A stretch of DNA of 33,360 bases from Cohaesibacter sp. (GTDB lineage: Bacteria; Pseudomonadota; Alphaproteobacteria; Rhizobiales; Cohaesibacteraceae). Of this stretch, positions 1-9,251 are shown piece by piece; positions within the stretch are counted from its first letter, which is position 1, and the number at the start of each line of letters is the position of its first letter. The stretch covers positions 1 through 33,360 of the forward strand of contig JAOXSH010000108.1 in the NCBI GenBank assembly GCA_025800145.1, given 5' to 3'. The notes below the pieces were generated by a model that saw only the letters and a list, made by a program, of their open reading frames with translations, did not search any database and was not told the DNA's origin. The position numbers were made by a program, and so were the translations under genes.

Positions 1-1365
1 GAGATTGCTTCTTATTCTGGTGAAAATGCAATCACCAATGCTCAGAACTTCCTGAAGGCAGTTACCACGACCGCAGCATCTTCCACTGCAGTCGCAAATG
101 CTGTTAAAGGTTTGGCTGATTCCAATACTGTCGGCAACACATTGACGATTGGTACTAATACTGAGGATAATATTGTTGTTGGTGCAAATACCAGTACCAA
201 TACGTCTGACAAGAACGATACCATTAATGCTACCACTGCCGCCAACGCAAACAACGTATCTGCAGATGACTCTTGGCTCTTTACCAAAGATAAAGTTGAC
301 GGTGGTTTCGGTAAAGATACTTTCAATGTAGCTGTCGATGCTTCTGTTGCTGTTGCTGATGATGGCCTGAAAAGCATTGAAGTTGTTAATGTAACATCCA
401 AAGGTGATGCAGCAGCTATCAATGTTGCCAAGGCAAAAGAGTTGACCGAAATCAACAACAAAGCATCTACCCACAATTTATCTGTTACCAATATTAAATT
501 GGGCACCACAGTTGGCGTCACTGGTGGAATCACAACTGGTAAGACAACTGATTTTGCTTTTGCAAGTGCTAGTGGCTCTTCCGATTCTGCTAAACTTGTT
601 CTGAATGCAGCTGTTGCAGATTCTGCTGTTACCATTGCTAATATTGAGACTGTTGAAGTGAATAACACAGGCACTTCTAACCTTACAGCTCTTAACCTGA
701 GCGGTGCGAAAACTGTTAACATTACTGGTGATGGCACACTGACTGTAACATCTACAGGCGGCAAAGCAGAAACCATTGATGCTTCTAAATTCGAAGGTGA
801 TCTGACTGCCGATGTTACTAAAGAAGATGCTCTGAAAACATTCACCGGTTCTGCAAAGAGCGATAAAGTAACGGTTGATACAGATGGTGCCAGTAACGAT
901 CTAACGGTTGATGGCGGTGCTGGTGCTGATGTGTTGACAGTTGCAGCGGGTGCGGCCGATAAAGCTTTGACTTTGACAGGTGGTGCTGGTGCTGACAAAT
1001 TTGCATTTGGTGATATTGGCAATATCAAATCTGCTGCAAAAGGGGACTTCGAAAAGTCTTTGGTTACTATCTCTGACTTTAATAAAGCCGAAGATGTTAT
1101 CGATGTAAAAGCTCTTGATGCGCGTACCACTTTGGATAACAACCAAAAAGGTCAGATTGCAAGTGCAGCCGATCTACATACGGCTGTAAGCTTGGCTGCC
1201 ACCTTTGCTGGTCAAGATAAATCTGCCGTATTTACCTATAAAGGTGATACCTATATCTTCGGCGATACCAATTCTAGTGGCGATTTTAGTGCTGGCGATA
1301 CCTTGATCAAGGTAACTGGTGTCTCTAATATTGCTGATCTGAAAGATGGTAACTTCTTGATCTAA
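1..1365 (+). CDS. RTX/S-layer-like secreted protein, 5' end outside window
   Basis: The frame is open from base 1, so this is the C-terminal 454 residues of a longer protein. It is rich in Ala, Thr, Val and Asp and has no cysteine, as in type I secreted surface proteins. Degenerate calcium-binding RTX motifs of the form GGxGxDx are visible: VDGGFGKDTF near base 298, VDGGAGADVLTV near base 907 and LTGGAGADKFAFGD near base 976. The C-terminus (GDTYIFGDTNSSGD, then DTLIKVTGV) resembles the secretion-signal end of RsaA-like S-layer proteins. Seen: composition, repeats and end. Inferred: export by the PrtD/HlyD pair at 10198-13287 and a role as surface-layer or adhesin protein. The gene ends in a strong terminator. 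Confidence 0.8.
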   Translation, partial: EIASYSGENAITNAQNFLKAVTTTAASSTAVANAVKGLADSNTVGNTLTIGTNTEDNIVVGANTSTNTSDKNDTINATTAANANNVSADDSWLFTKDKVDGGFGKDTFNVAVDASVAVADDGLKSIEVVNVTSKGDAAAINVAKAKELTEINNKASTHNLSVTNIKLGTTVGVTGGITTGKTTDFAFASASGSSDSAKLVLNAAVADSAVTIANIETVEVNNTGTSNLTALNLSGAKTVNITGDGTLTVTSTGGKAETIDASKFEGDLTADVTKEDALKTFTGSAKSDKVTVDTDGASNDLTVDGGAGADVLTVAAGAADKALTLTGGAGADKFAFGDIGNIKSAAKGDFEKSLVTISDFNKAEDVIDVKALDARTTLDNNQKGQIASAADLHTAVSLAATFAGQDKSAVFTYKGDTYIFGDTNSSGDFSAGDTLIKVTGVSNIADLKDGNFLI

Positions 1366-1390
1366 TCATCAGCTGATTGTTAGAAATATC

Positions 1391-1422
1391 GGAAGGCCCG
1401 CCATTTGGTGGGCCTTTCTTTT
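1391..1422 (+). terminator. Rho-independent terminator of the RTX/S-layer-like gene
   Basis: The stem pairs AAGGCCC (1393-1399) with GGGCCTT (1410-1416) and continues inwards through a G-T and two C-G pairs to an ATTT loop. A T-rich tail (TCTTTT) follows. It lies 26 bases after the stop codon. Confidence 0.85.
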
Positions 1423-1469
1423 AGAGCATTTTTCCGAAAACCGCACACACTTTTCGGAAAAATGCTCTA
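1422..1469. repeat. REP-like palindrome, perfect 19-bp arms
   Basis: TAGAGCATTTTTCCGAAAA (1422-1440) is the exact reverse complement of 1451-1469; the loop is CCGCACACAC. Versions of the same motif with a three-base bulge lie at 15793-15839 and in 22307-22366. Such palindromes are typical dispersed intergenic repeats of Rhizobiales-type genomes. Confidence 0.85.
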
Positions 1470-1610
1470 GGGCCCGATTTACAAGTCTCTGAGTGAGCTT
1501 TTAGGTTGCATATCTGACTCTCTCCTCCTCCCAGGCCGCCCCGTCATGGTGCCCTCATGGGCGGTCTGGGAGGGGGAGAGGGTTGGCTCAGGACTTTTAA
1601 ATCAGGCTCT
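1469..1610. repeat. Nested imperfect inverted repeat in the long intergenic space
   Basis: The outer arms, 1469-1493 and 1587-1610, match with three mismatches and one gap. The inner arms, 1520-1541 and 1559-1580, are 22 bp with two mismatches. The whole could fold into one long branched hairpin. No gene is visible in 1366-1706; this element, the REP before it and the core motif after it fill most of that gap. Confidence 0.75.
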
Positions 1611-1611
1611 T

Positions 1612-1626
1612 ATGCCGTTGATATAA
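1612..1626. repeat. Core repeat ATGCCGTTGATATAA
   Basis: A variant, with two differences, of the 15-bp end motif ATGCCGTTGGTATTA found at 15917-15931, 22443-22457 and 32253-32267, and with one difference at 14687-14701. It directly follows the nested palindrome and probably marks the end of that element. Confidence 0.6.
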
Positions 1627-1706
1627 ATGCGTGATAAAACAGCCTAACTTCTCGTAAATTCTCTCTTTATCGCTTTCTTAGCTCTTTACTATCGGGGATT
1701 TCCTTC

Positions 1707-3188
1707 ATGACAGGTGATCAGCAAGCTCTTTCCATTGAAGAAATTTTAGAGGCTGTGCGCGTTGAGGCGAAGGCCCAAGCGCCTGAAGCAGATCAGTTAG
1801 GAAAGAACAGACGATTACAAAATCTGAGTATAATACCTGTTCCCCAGCAACCTGACGATGGGGATGCTCTGCCCCTTAACAAGGCTGTTTATAGCATTGA
1901 AGAATTTTCTGCGCTGGATGATGGCGACTTTTTGAGCAATGCCTATCGTATTTTGTTGGGGCGAGAGGTTGATGCTGAAGGAAGCGGCCATTATTTACCA
2001 GCTCTTCAAAAGGGGCGTATGAGCCGAGTTCGAGTTCTCAGTGCTTTGAGCCGATCAGCAGAGGGACAGGAACGCGGCATTAAAATTGCCGGTTTATTGC
2101 CAGCCTCTATTCTCGATCGTCTGGCTGGATTGTCCGGCATCGGCAGAGTGTTTGAACCTTTCATGCAATTTTTGGTTCGCTCGACAACCAACCAGCGCCT
2201 TGCGATACTTTCCAAGCGCCATAATGATTTGATCATGGATATTGAGAGTGCATTATCAGCGATCCGCAAAAACCAAACAAGTCTGGATATGCGATTGACC
2301 ATGGCTGAAAAAGATGCAGATTTAGCGCAAGATCACGCAAGAATTGCCAACAATTATGCACAAACATCTTTATCTGAATTACAAGCAATTCGCCATGAAG
2401 TCTCTCAAGGTCGATCTGCCCTTGGTCGGTATCTGGAAGATGCGAAAGCTGCTTTGCCGAAGGAGAAAGCCGTTGCGCATAATGACAGCGTAACAGAGAT
2501 TGATGATCTCTCGCTGGATAGCTTTTATGTGGCCTTTGAAAATAAATTTCGAGGATCACAAAAAGAAATTACTGAACGCTCCAAGCGTTATTTGCCGCTT
2601 TTTCGGGAAAATCCTGTCATTGCTGAAGGCAATATTGTGTTGGATATTGGCTGCGGGCGGGGCGAGTTTCTCGCTTTGCTGCGTGATCACAACATCACCC
2701 CACGCGGGATTGATCTCAATTCCGCCATGGTAGAGCAGGCAAAATCCCTTGATCTGGATGTGCTGGAAGGCGATGCATTGTCTTATCTATCAGCACAGCC
2801 GGACAACAATTTGGGGGCCATTAGCGGTTTTCATATTGTCGAACATATTGATTTCAGGAATTTGGTGCGCCTGTTTGATGAGGCACTCAGAGTGTTGCAA
2901 CCCGGTGGTTTTGTGTTGTTTGAGACGCCTAATCCTGAAAATCTTGTGGTTGGAGCATGCACTTTCCATTATGACCCGACCCATATTAAACCCATTCCGC
3001 CAGATTATTTGCAATTTGTGGCACAGGCGCGCGGTTTTGGTGACACCCGCATCATACGCGCCGATCAGGATTGTGATTTGAGCAAAGAGGCCACGGCTTT
3101 TGAAGCAAATGAAGTCAATGACTGGTTCCGCCAACCTGCCGACTATGCCCTTTATGCGCAAAAGCCAACAACAGATGAGCCGGTTTGA
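1707..3188 (+). CDS. DUF4214-like/coiled-coil SAM methyltransferase, possible O-antigen chain terminator
   Basis: Product of 493 residues. Residues about 72-125 resemble a DUF4214 domain (SNAYRILLGREVDAEG). Residues about 165-250 form a predicted long helical or coiled-coil stretch with many Ala, Gln, Glu and Leu. The methyltransferase domain occupies about 300-450: SAM motif I is VLDIGCGRGEF (311-321), followed by GIDLN (334-338) and HIVEH (376-380), then ETPNPENL. The start ATG has GGGGAT upstream. It is the first gene of a coupled run (its stop overlaps the next ATG). In ABC-exported O-antigens a WbdD-type methyltransferase with a coiled coil caps the chain and sets its length; here the helical part precedes the catalytic domain, so function by analogy is inference. 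A plain sugar O-methyltransferase is the alternative. Confidence 0.8.
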   Translation: MTGDQQALSIEEILEAVRVEAKAQAPEADQLGKNRRLQNLSIIPVPQQPDDGDALPLNKAVYSIEEFSALDDGDFLSNAYRILLGREVDAEGSGHYLPALQKGRMSRVRVLSALSRSAEGQERGIKIAGLLPASILDRLAGLSGIGRVFEPFMQFLVRSTTNQRLAILSKRHNDLIMDIESALSAIRKNQTSLDMRLTMAEKDADLAQDHARIANNYAQTSLSELQAIRHEVSQGRSALGRYLEDAKAALPKEKAVAHNDSVTEIDDLSLDSFYVAFENKFRGSQKEITERSKRYLPLFRENPVIAEGNIVLDIGCGRGEFLALLRDHNITPRGIDLNSAMVEQAKSLDLDVLEGDALSYLSAQPDNNLGAISGFHIVEHIDFRNLVRLFDEALRVLQPGGFVLFETPNPENLVVGACTFHYDPTHIKPIPPDYLQFVAQARGFGDTRIIRADQDCDLSKEATAFEANEVNDWFRQPADYALYAQKPTTDEPV

Positions 3189-4282
3189 TGCGTGTTGGAA
3201 TAGCCACTGTTCACACGCCGGGCATCTATGGCGGGGCCGAATTTCTGGTTGACGGTCTGGCAAAGGCAGTGCGTGCAGCCGGGCATGAGCTGCATAAAAT
3301 CACAGTGCCTTTTTTCTTTGAACCTGTGACAGCGGCAGGTCAAACAATCGAGCAATGTCTGGCAACCAATTTTATGCCCTATGATGGCGGACAAATTGAC
3401 CGTCTATTGGGGTTGAAATTCCCCGCCTATATGATCCCGCATCCTGATAAGCGTCTATGGTTGCTGCATCAGCATCGATCAGCTTATGATCTTTATGGCA
3501 CCAAATATGGCTGGGTACCAGGTAAGCTCGAGACCGATGCTTTACGTGAGCGGATTATGCGCGAAGATGCCAACAGTATGGGGAGCGAAGATCCGGGATC
3601 TGCCAAAGCAATCTATACCATTGCCAATCGTGTCAGCGAACGGTTGCGTCATTATAATGGCATTGAATCCAAGGCCTTATATCATCCTCCAGCCAATGCG
3701 CAAGAGTTTTGCTGTGAAGAAGCCTTGCCTTATATTTTTGTGCCAAGCCGGTTGGAAAGCCTCAAACGGCAAGATCTGCTCTTAAAAGCTTTGGCCAAAT
3801 GTTCCCAACCGATCCAAGCCATCTTTGCAGGGTCTGGCGGTATGCTCACCCAATGGCAAGCCTTGGCCGCTGATCTGGGTTTGGAGGATCGGGTGCGGTT
3901 TGTCGGGGCGATTTCGCGTGAGCAAATGCTGTCCTATTATGCTTATGCCTCTGCTGTCTTTTTCGGGCCTTTGGATGAAGATTATGGCTATGTGACGCTG
4001 GAAGCCATGCTCTCGTCAAAGCCGGTCATTACGTGCACAGATTCAGGGGGACCGCTGGAATTTGTGCGTCATGGAGACACTGGACTGGTTATAGAGCCAG
4101 ATCCACAGGCCATTGCCATGGCTTTGGATGATTTGATGAGCAAACCAGCATTGATGCGGGACATGGGCGCCAATGGTCGCAGCCGCTATGAGGCTATGGA
4201 TATTACATGGGAGCATGTGGTTGAAACCCTGCTGGCAGATTTGCCGCCGCATCAGTCATCGGGAACGGATATACGGTCATGA
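3188..4282 (+). CDS. Glycosyltransferase family 4
   Basis: Product of 364 residues with GT-B fold. The N-terminal glycine-rich acceptor-side loop is visible (TVHTPGIYGGAEF) and the family-4 donor-site signature with paired glutamates is EDYGYVTLEAM. This is followed by SGGPLEFV and GDTGLVIEP, which contact the nucleotide sugar in the family. The ATG overlaps the preceding stop as TGATG, and its own stop overlaps the next ATG, so the three genes are translationally coupled. Probable role: a cytoplasmic membrane-associated retaining transferase adding a hexose or 6-deoxyhexose to the O-antigen. Linkage and donor cannot be read from sequence; GDP-D-rhamnose is a reasonable guess from the locus. 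Confidence 0.88.
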   Translation: MRVGIATVHTPGIYGGAEFLVDGLAKAVRAAGHELHKITVPFFFEPVTAAGQTIEQCLATNFMPYDGGQIDRLLGLKFPAYMIPHPDKRLWLLHQHRSAYDLYGTKYGWVPGKLETDALRERIMREDANSMGSEDPGSAKAIYTIANRVSERLRHYNGIESKALYHPPANAQEFCCEEALPYIFVPSRLESLKRQDLLLKALAKCSQPIQAIFAGSGGMLTQWQALAADLGLEDRVRFVGAISREQMLSYYAYASAVFFGPLDEDYGYVTLEAMLSSKPVITCTDSGGPLEFVRHGDTGLVIEPDPQAIAMALDDLMSKPALMRDMGANGRSRYEAMDITWEHVVETLLADLPPHQSSGTDIRS

Positions 4283-6678
4283 AGATTGCAATTGTGACGC
4301 CACAGGCTGTACCGCTTGTTCTTGGAGGGGCCGAAAATTTATGGTGGGGCTTGCAAGAGCATTTTAACACCCAGACCGAGCATGATTGCGATATTCTTTC
4401 AGTTCTCTCGCCCGAAGGCTCGTTTGAAGATCTGATCGCCTCTTATGAAACATTTTCAAAGCTGGATTTATCCGCCTATGATTGTGTGATCAGCGGAAAA
4501 TATCCGGCATGGATGGTCAACCATCCCAACCATATATGCTATATGTTGCATCGTTTGCGGGGGCTTTATGATACCTATCAGCCCGGGCCAAATGACGAGG
4601 CATTGCTAGACCATCCCAAATTGCAATCTTTGATCAATTGGATGGCGTTGGGGCCTGATCCAGATAATCCAGATCAGATAGAAGAACTGTTTGTGCGTTT
4701 AAAAGCCTTGATGGCATCAGATCTTCCAGACCATGCTCTTGCATTTCCCGGTCCCCTTAGTCGTGCTGTCATTCATTTTCTTGATGCTGTTGCATTATCT
4801 GCGCATCGCATCAAGCGCTATGCAGCCATTTCAGGAACAGTTGCCCGCAGAGCAGAGTATTTTCCCACTGGGGTCAATGTCGATATTCTCTATCCCCCTC
4901 CTCACCGGGCGGATTATTTTCAGGAAAAATCCGATTATTTCTTCACCACCAGTCGGTTAGATGGTCCCAAGCGCATTGATTTGTTGATTGAAGCCATGGA
5001 GCATGTCAGCGAAGATATTGAGCTTTTGATTGCAGGCACCGGCCCGCAAGAAGAGACGCTCAAAAATCTGGCAAAGGAAGACAAACGCATTCGCTTTCTT
5101 GGCTATGTTGGAGATGATGACATGGCCGCTCTTTATGCCAATGCCCGTGCAATCGCCTTTGTACCAGAAGATGAAGATTATGGGCTGGTGACCATTGAGG
5201 CGATGAAAAGCGCAAAAGCGGTGGTCACAGTCTCTGATTCTGGCGGACCAACAGAATTGGTTGAGGATGGAGAAACAGGTTATATCTGTGCCCCAACGCC
5301 CCCTTCTGTTGCAAAAGCTCTTTCGCAGCTTGCATCTAACAAAGAAAAAGCAAGAGAGATGGGCCAAAAAGCCTTTGATCATGCTCAAACCATCACATGG
5401 GATTATGTAGCAAAAGGGCTTTTGGCCAGACCAGAAGCACGCTCATCTATCAAACAAGCAAAGAAAAAAAAGCTGACCGTTGCAACGCTTTTCAAGGTTT
5501 ATCCGCCTATGAATGGCGGTCAGTCGCGTATTTATCATTTATATAAAGCATTCGCCCAAGATTTTGATATTGATATCATTTCCCTTGGCGAGGTTGATGA
5601 TAAATATAGCGAAACGGAAATTGCTCCGGGCGTGCTCGAAATTGTTGTTCCCAAAACAAATCGACAGGCTGAAAAGGAATATCAAATCTATCAAATGGTC
5701 GGGAATATTCCGATCAATGATATCACAGCCAATGCACTGCTTTCCCTCACGCCTGCTTATGCCGAGACCTTGGCAGCATCAGCTATAAACAGTCATGCTG
5801 TGATTGCCAGCCACCCTTATATGATTGATATCATTGAACAGACAAATTCGGACATACCAATATGGTATGAGGCGCATAATGTTGAATATACTCTCAAGGC
5901 TGATATCCTGGCCGGGATTGATCAAGCAGCGCCCTTATTGGAAGAAGTCAGGCAAGCAGAGAAAAAATGCTGGATAAAAGCGGAGCGTGTTTTTGCCTGT
6001 GCCCAGCGTGATCTGGAAGCCTTTAAAACGCTTTATGGAGCCAGTTGTGCACATTTGCATGAAGTGCCCAATGGTGTTGCCTTGGACACAATCGTCTTTA
6101 CAGATTTGGCGAAACGCAAAAGATTGCAAAAAAAGGCTGGCCTTTCAGACAAGCAAATCGCGCTCTTTTTGGGAAGTTGGCATGGGCCTAATCTGGAAGC
6201 TGTAGAACATATTCTCAATCTGGCTCCTCTGTGCCCTCAAACCCATTTCTATATTGCGGGCAGTGTTTGCAGACCTTTTTCAGATCGGACCATTCCTGAT
6301 AATGTTGAATTGTTGGATATGGTCAGTATGGAGGTGCGCAATTTGCTTTTCTCCATAGCAGATGTTGCGCTTAATCCCATGTATTCCGGCTCTGGCACCA
6401 ATTTGAAAATGCTGGATTATATGGCCTCCGGCATTCCTGTTCTCTCGACAGAATTTGGTATGCGCGGTCTTGCTCTTGTCCCTGATAAACATCTAAAATG
6501 CGCGAATAGTGAAGAAGACTTTCAAGGCGTTCTAGGCGATTTAGCAAGGATGGCGCCAGATCGTTTGGAAGAGATGGTTTTGGCGGCCAGAGAGGTTGTT
6601 CAAACTCAATATTCGTGGGATATCATCGCCAAAAAATTTGCCAAAGATCTAGCGGCAACACATTTTCAATGGCTGTGA
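4279..6678 (+). CDS. Bifunctional protein with two fused GT4-type glycosyltransferases
   Basis: At 799 residues it is twice the usual GT-B length. The first module (about 1-380) starts IAIVTPQAVPLVLGGAENLW and carries EDEDYGLVTIEAM near residue 296, then GGPTELVEDGETGY, closely resembling the preceding single-domain gene. A lysine-rich linker (about 381-396) leads to a second module (about 397-799) that starts KVYPPMNGGQSRIYHLY and ends with a donor-site segment SGSGTNLKMLDYMASG near residue 704. The start overlaps the preceding stop by ATGA. The two modules probably add sugars in sequence to the same chain. The second module lacks an obvious EDYG-type glutamate pair, so its donor or activity may differ. 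Confidence 0.88.
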   Translation: MKIAIVTPQAVPLVLGGAENLWWGLQEHFNTQTEHDCDILSVLSPEGSFEDLIASYETFSKLDLSAYDCVISGKYPAWMVNHPNHICYMLHRLRGLYDTYQPGPNDEALLDHPKLQSLINWMALGPDPDNPDQIEELFVRLKALMASDLPDHALAFPGPLSRAVIHFLDAVALSAHRIKRYAAISGTVARRAEYFPTGVNVDILYPPPHRADYFQEKSDYFFTTSRLDGPKRIDLLIEAMEHVSEDIELLIAGTGPQEETLKNLAKEDKRIRFLGYVGDDDMAALYANARAIAFVPEDEDYGLVTIEAMKSAKAVVTVSDSGGPTELVEDGETGYICAPTPPSVAKALSQLASNKEKAREMGQKAFDHAQTITWDYVAKGLLARPEARSSIKQAKKKKLTVATLFKVYPPMNGGQSRIYHLYKAFAQDFDIDIISLGEVDDKYSETEIAPGVLEIVVPKTNRQAEKEYQIYQMVGNIPINDITANALLSLTPAYAETLAASAINSHAVIASHPYMIDIIEQTNSDIPIWYEAHNVEYTLKADILAGIDQAAPLLEEVRQAEKKCWIKAERVFACAQRDLEAFKTLYGASCAHLHEVPNGVALDTIVFTDLAKRKRLQKKAGLSDKQIALFLGSWHGPNLEAVEHILNLAPLCPQTHFYIAGSVCRPFSDRTIPDNVELLDMVSMEVRNLLFSIADVALNPMYSGSGTNLKMLDYMASGIPVLSTEFGMRGLALVPDKHLKCANSEEDFQGVLGDLARMAPDRLEEMVLAAREVVQTQYSWDIIAKKFAKDLAATHFQWL

Positions 6679-6742
6679 CCCCAGTTTCCATAAACACATT
6701 CTCTCTTTGCAAGAGGGATTTATAAGGCAAATAACGCACAGT

Positions 6743-8701
6743 ATGTATGAGCTTATTACAAAGATACATTTTGTCTTCATCAACCTGACAAGGCAGAAAA
6801 AGCGCCTTTTGATGATGATGCTTGATGCTGTCTGTTTGCCTATTTGTTTATGGATGTCCTACGCCTTGCGCCTGTCTGATTATTGGCCATCCCTTTATAT
6901 GAATGCCCATTGGTGGCTTTTTCCGCTGATTGCAATATGCGGTATCTTTATCTTTAGCCAATTGCGGGTTTATCGCACTATTTTGCGCTATATTGGCTCT
7001 GATGCCATCATTCAGATCATCAAGGCAACCATTGCTCTGTCTCTGATCATTGTGATTGCTAGTTATTTTGCTATCAATCCAATAATTCCGCGCTCTATTC
7101 CTCTGATATTCCTTTTGGTTTCCATCATGTATGTTGGGGGAACACGGTTTTTCTATCGTCATTATTATCGATGGATTTTTCATAACCTGTTGCCCAATGA
7201 AGCCATTGCCATTTATGGAGCGGGCAAAGCAGGGGTACAAATTGTATCAAGTCTTGCAGACAATCGAGATTATCGCGCTGTTCTTTTTTTGGATGATGAC
7301 CCCCATCTCACAGGATCAGTTGTACAGGGATTACGGGTCTATTTGCCCAAGGATATCGCTTATTTAAAGCGAAAATATAATTTGAAGCGGGTTATCCTTG
7401 CGATGCCATCCGCCTCGCGAGATCAGCGCAAGGCAATCATTGAACGGCTCACAGCCAATCATATTCAGGCCCTAACCTTACCAGCGCTTTCAGAAGTTCT
7501 CACCGGCAGGGCCCATATCGATAGCTTCAGATCTGTTGAAATCGAAGATCTTTTGGGACGTGACCCTGTCCCACCGAAAAGTGAATTACTGGATGCCAGC
7601 ATTAAGGGCCAGAATATTCTGGTAACCGGTGCGGGAGGGTCTATTGGCTCTGAATTGTGTCGGCAAATTCTGATGGTGGGTCCAAAAACAATCATCCTGT
7701 TCGATAATAGCGAATTTAACCTCTATAAAATCTCGCAGGAATTAAGTGATCTTGCGGCTAAGACCCAGACACATACAGAAATTCATGCAATTCTTGGCTC
7801 GGTGACGGATAAGCTTTGTCTCTCCAGAACAGTTGCCAAATTCAAGATTGACGCCTTTTATCATGCCGCGGCCTACAAACATGTGCCAATCGTTGAGCAT
7901 AATATCTTTTCAGGCATACAAAATAATATCATTGGCACCCGTAATGCCTGTGACGTGGCCCGACATTTCAAGGTCAAACGCTTTGTTTTGATCTCGACAG
8001 ACAAGGCTGTACGCCCAACCAATATTATGGGCGCGACAAAGCGGATTGCTGAATTGATTATACAGGCAATGGCCGCGCAAAAGACCAAAACCCTTTTCTC
8101 TATGGTTAGATTTGGCAATGTGCTGGGGTCTTCTGGCTCTGTGGTCCCGCTCTTTCGCAAGCAAATTGATGAAGGTGGCCCCATCACGGTAACTCATAAA
8201 GACATCACACGCTATTTCATGACCATCAATGAAGCCGCTCTTTTGGTGCTGCAAGCTGGATCCATGGCCAAAGGCGGCGATGTTTTTGTGCTGGATATGG
8301 GCAAGGAAATCCGCATTTATGATATGGCGGTGCAAATGGTGCAGCTCAGTGGCCTAACCTTGCGCGATGAAAGCAATCCCGATGGCGATATAGAAATTAC
8401 CATTAGTGGGTTGCGACCCGCAGAAAAAATCAAGGAAGAACTCCTGATCGGCACAAATGTCAAGGAAACGGATCATCCTCGCATCATGCGCGCTTTTGAA
8501 GAAGAACGCCCACTGAGTGAGTTGGATCACAAAATTGCGCTCTTCCAAGCTGCCTATGAGCAAGACAACGAAGCCAAGGCCATTGATATTCTCACCTCTC
8601 TTGTGACGGGATATCAGCCTGACGAAGCATTCCATGCCACCCAATCAGCCCCTGCCCTCTCTTCTATTGATACACAGCCTAAAGAGGTCTCTCAGGCATG
8701 A
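6743..8701 (+). CDS. FlaA1/CapD-type UDP-N-acetylhexosamine 4,6-dehydratase (membrane)
   Basis: Product of 652 residues with the start at ATG 6743; an in-frame TTG at 6707 would add 12 residues. Four hydrophobic segments fill about residues 25-145. A first nucleotide-binding region follows (AIYGAGKAG), then the catalytic Rossmann domain with GAGGSIGSEL near residue 296. The active-site region NIMGATKR gives Met429 and Lys433, the S-M-K arrangement of WbpM-type dehydratases in place of the usual S-Y-K. Expected reaction: UDP-GlcNAc to its 4-keto-6-deoxy derivative. The next gene, a sugar-phosphate transferase, overlaps by ATGA and an NAD-dependent reductase follows. This matches the pattern for UDP-N-acetylquinovosamine or fucosamine formation; the exact sugar is inference. 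Confidence 0.9.
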   Translation: MYELITKIHFVFINLTRQKKRLLMMMLDAVCLPICLWMSYALRLSDYWPSLYMNAHWWLFPLIAICGIFIFSQLRVYRTILRYIGSDAIIQIIKATIALSLIIVIASYFAINPIIPRSIPLIFLLVSIMYVGGTRFFYRHYYRWIFHNLLPNEAIAIYGAGKAGVQIVSSLADNRDYRAVLFLDDDPHLTGSVVQGLRVYLPKDIAYLKRKYNLKRVILAMPSASRDQRKAIIERLTANHIQALTLPALSEVLTGRAHIDSFRSVEIEDLLGRDPVPPKSELLDASIKGQNILVTGAGGSIGSELCRQILMVGPKTIILFDNSEFNLYKISQELSDLAAKTQTHTEIHAILGSVTDKLCLSRTVAKFKIDAFYHAAAYKHVPIVEHNIFSGIQNNIIGTRNACDVARHFKVKRFVLISTDKAVRPTNIMGATKRIAELIIQAMAAQKTKTLFSMVRFGNVLGSSGSVVPLFRKQIDEGGPITVTHKDITRYFMTINEAALLVLQAGSMAKGGDVFVLDMGKEIRIYDMAVQMVQLSGLTLRDESNPDGDIEITISGLRPAEKIKEELLIGTNVKETDHPRIMRAFEEERPLSELDHKIALFQAAYEQDNEAKAIDILTSLVTGYQPDEAFHATQSAPALSSIDTQPKEVSQA

Positions 8702-9243
8702 AGCGTTTGTTTGATCTAGTCATAGCGGTGCCTGTTTTTCTGGTCAGTGCCCCTATCATCTTTCTGGTTGCCTGCCTTGTGCGCCTCGAGAGCAAAGGCA
8801 GTCCGATCTTTGTGCAAATCCGGGTGGGTCAAAATGGTCGTCTTTTCAAGATTTATAAAATTCGCTCCATGAGACAAGGCACCCCCAATCTGGCGACCCA
8901 TGATTCACAAAAATCAGACATTACCAAAGTTGGCCGCTTCATTCGTCTCAGCAAACTGGATGAACTTCCGCAATTGCTCAATGTCATTGCCGGTCATATG
9001 AGCCTTGTTGGCCCACGCCCCTGTCTTCCCACTCAAACAGCTTTGATTGAAGCGCGGCAAAAAACTCAAGTCGATGGTTTGTTGCCAGGTATTACCGGAA
9101 TCTCGCAAGTCCGCGGCATTGATATGTCAAATCCAGAGCGTCTGGCTTTATCAGATGCGGATTATCTGGGACGCTCATCCCTGTGGCTAGACATGAAATT
9201 ATGCTTCGCCACTGTCTTTGGCAAATCTCATTTCCAATTGTAA
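8698..9243 (+). CDS. Initiating polyprenyl-phosphate sugar-1-phosphate transferase
   Basis: Product of 181 residues, the size of the small monotopic PglC/WbaP-catalytic-domain family. An N-terminal membrane segment (FDLVIAVPVFLVSAPIIFLV) is followed by KIYKIRSMR, RFIRLSKLDELPQLLNVI and MSLVGPRP, all family signatures; the Asp-Glu of LDELPQ is the catalytic pair in this family. It moves a sugar-1-phosphate from a UDP-sugar to undecaprenyl phosphate on the cytoplasmic face, starting the repeat unit. ATGA overlap with the dehydratase upstream argues that the dehydratase product, or its reduced form, is the donor. Confidence 0.92.
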   Translation: MKRLFDLVIAVPVFLVSAPIIFLVACLVRLESKGSPIFVQIRVGQNGRLFKIYKIRSMRQGTPNLATHDSQKSDITKVGRFIRLSKLDELPQLLNVIAGHMSLVGPRPCLPTQTALIEARQKTQVDGLLPGITGISQVRGIDMSNPERLALSDADYLGRSSLWLDMKLCFATVFGKSHFQL

Positions 9244-9251
9244 GAGAGTGC

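Noticed and set aside
42-1142. A 366-codon minus-strand open frame opposite the RTX/S-layer-like gene
   Set aside because: It is a low-complexity Ala/Ser/Val/Leu product, the mirror of a biased coding strand without stops. The plus strand has RTX motifs and a matching terminator.
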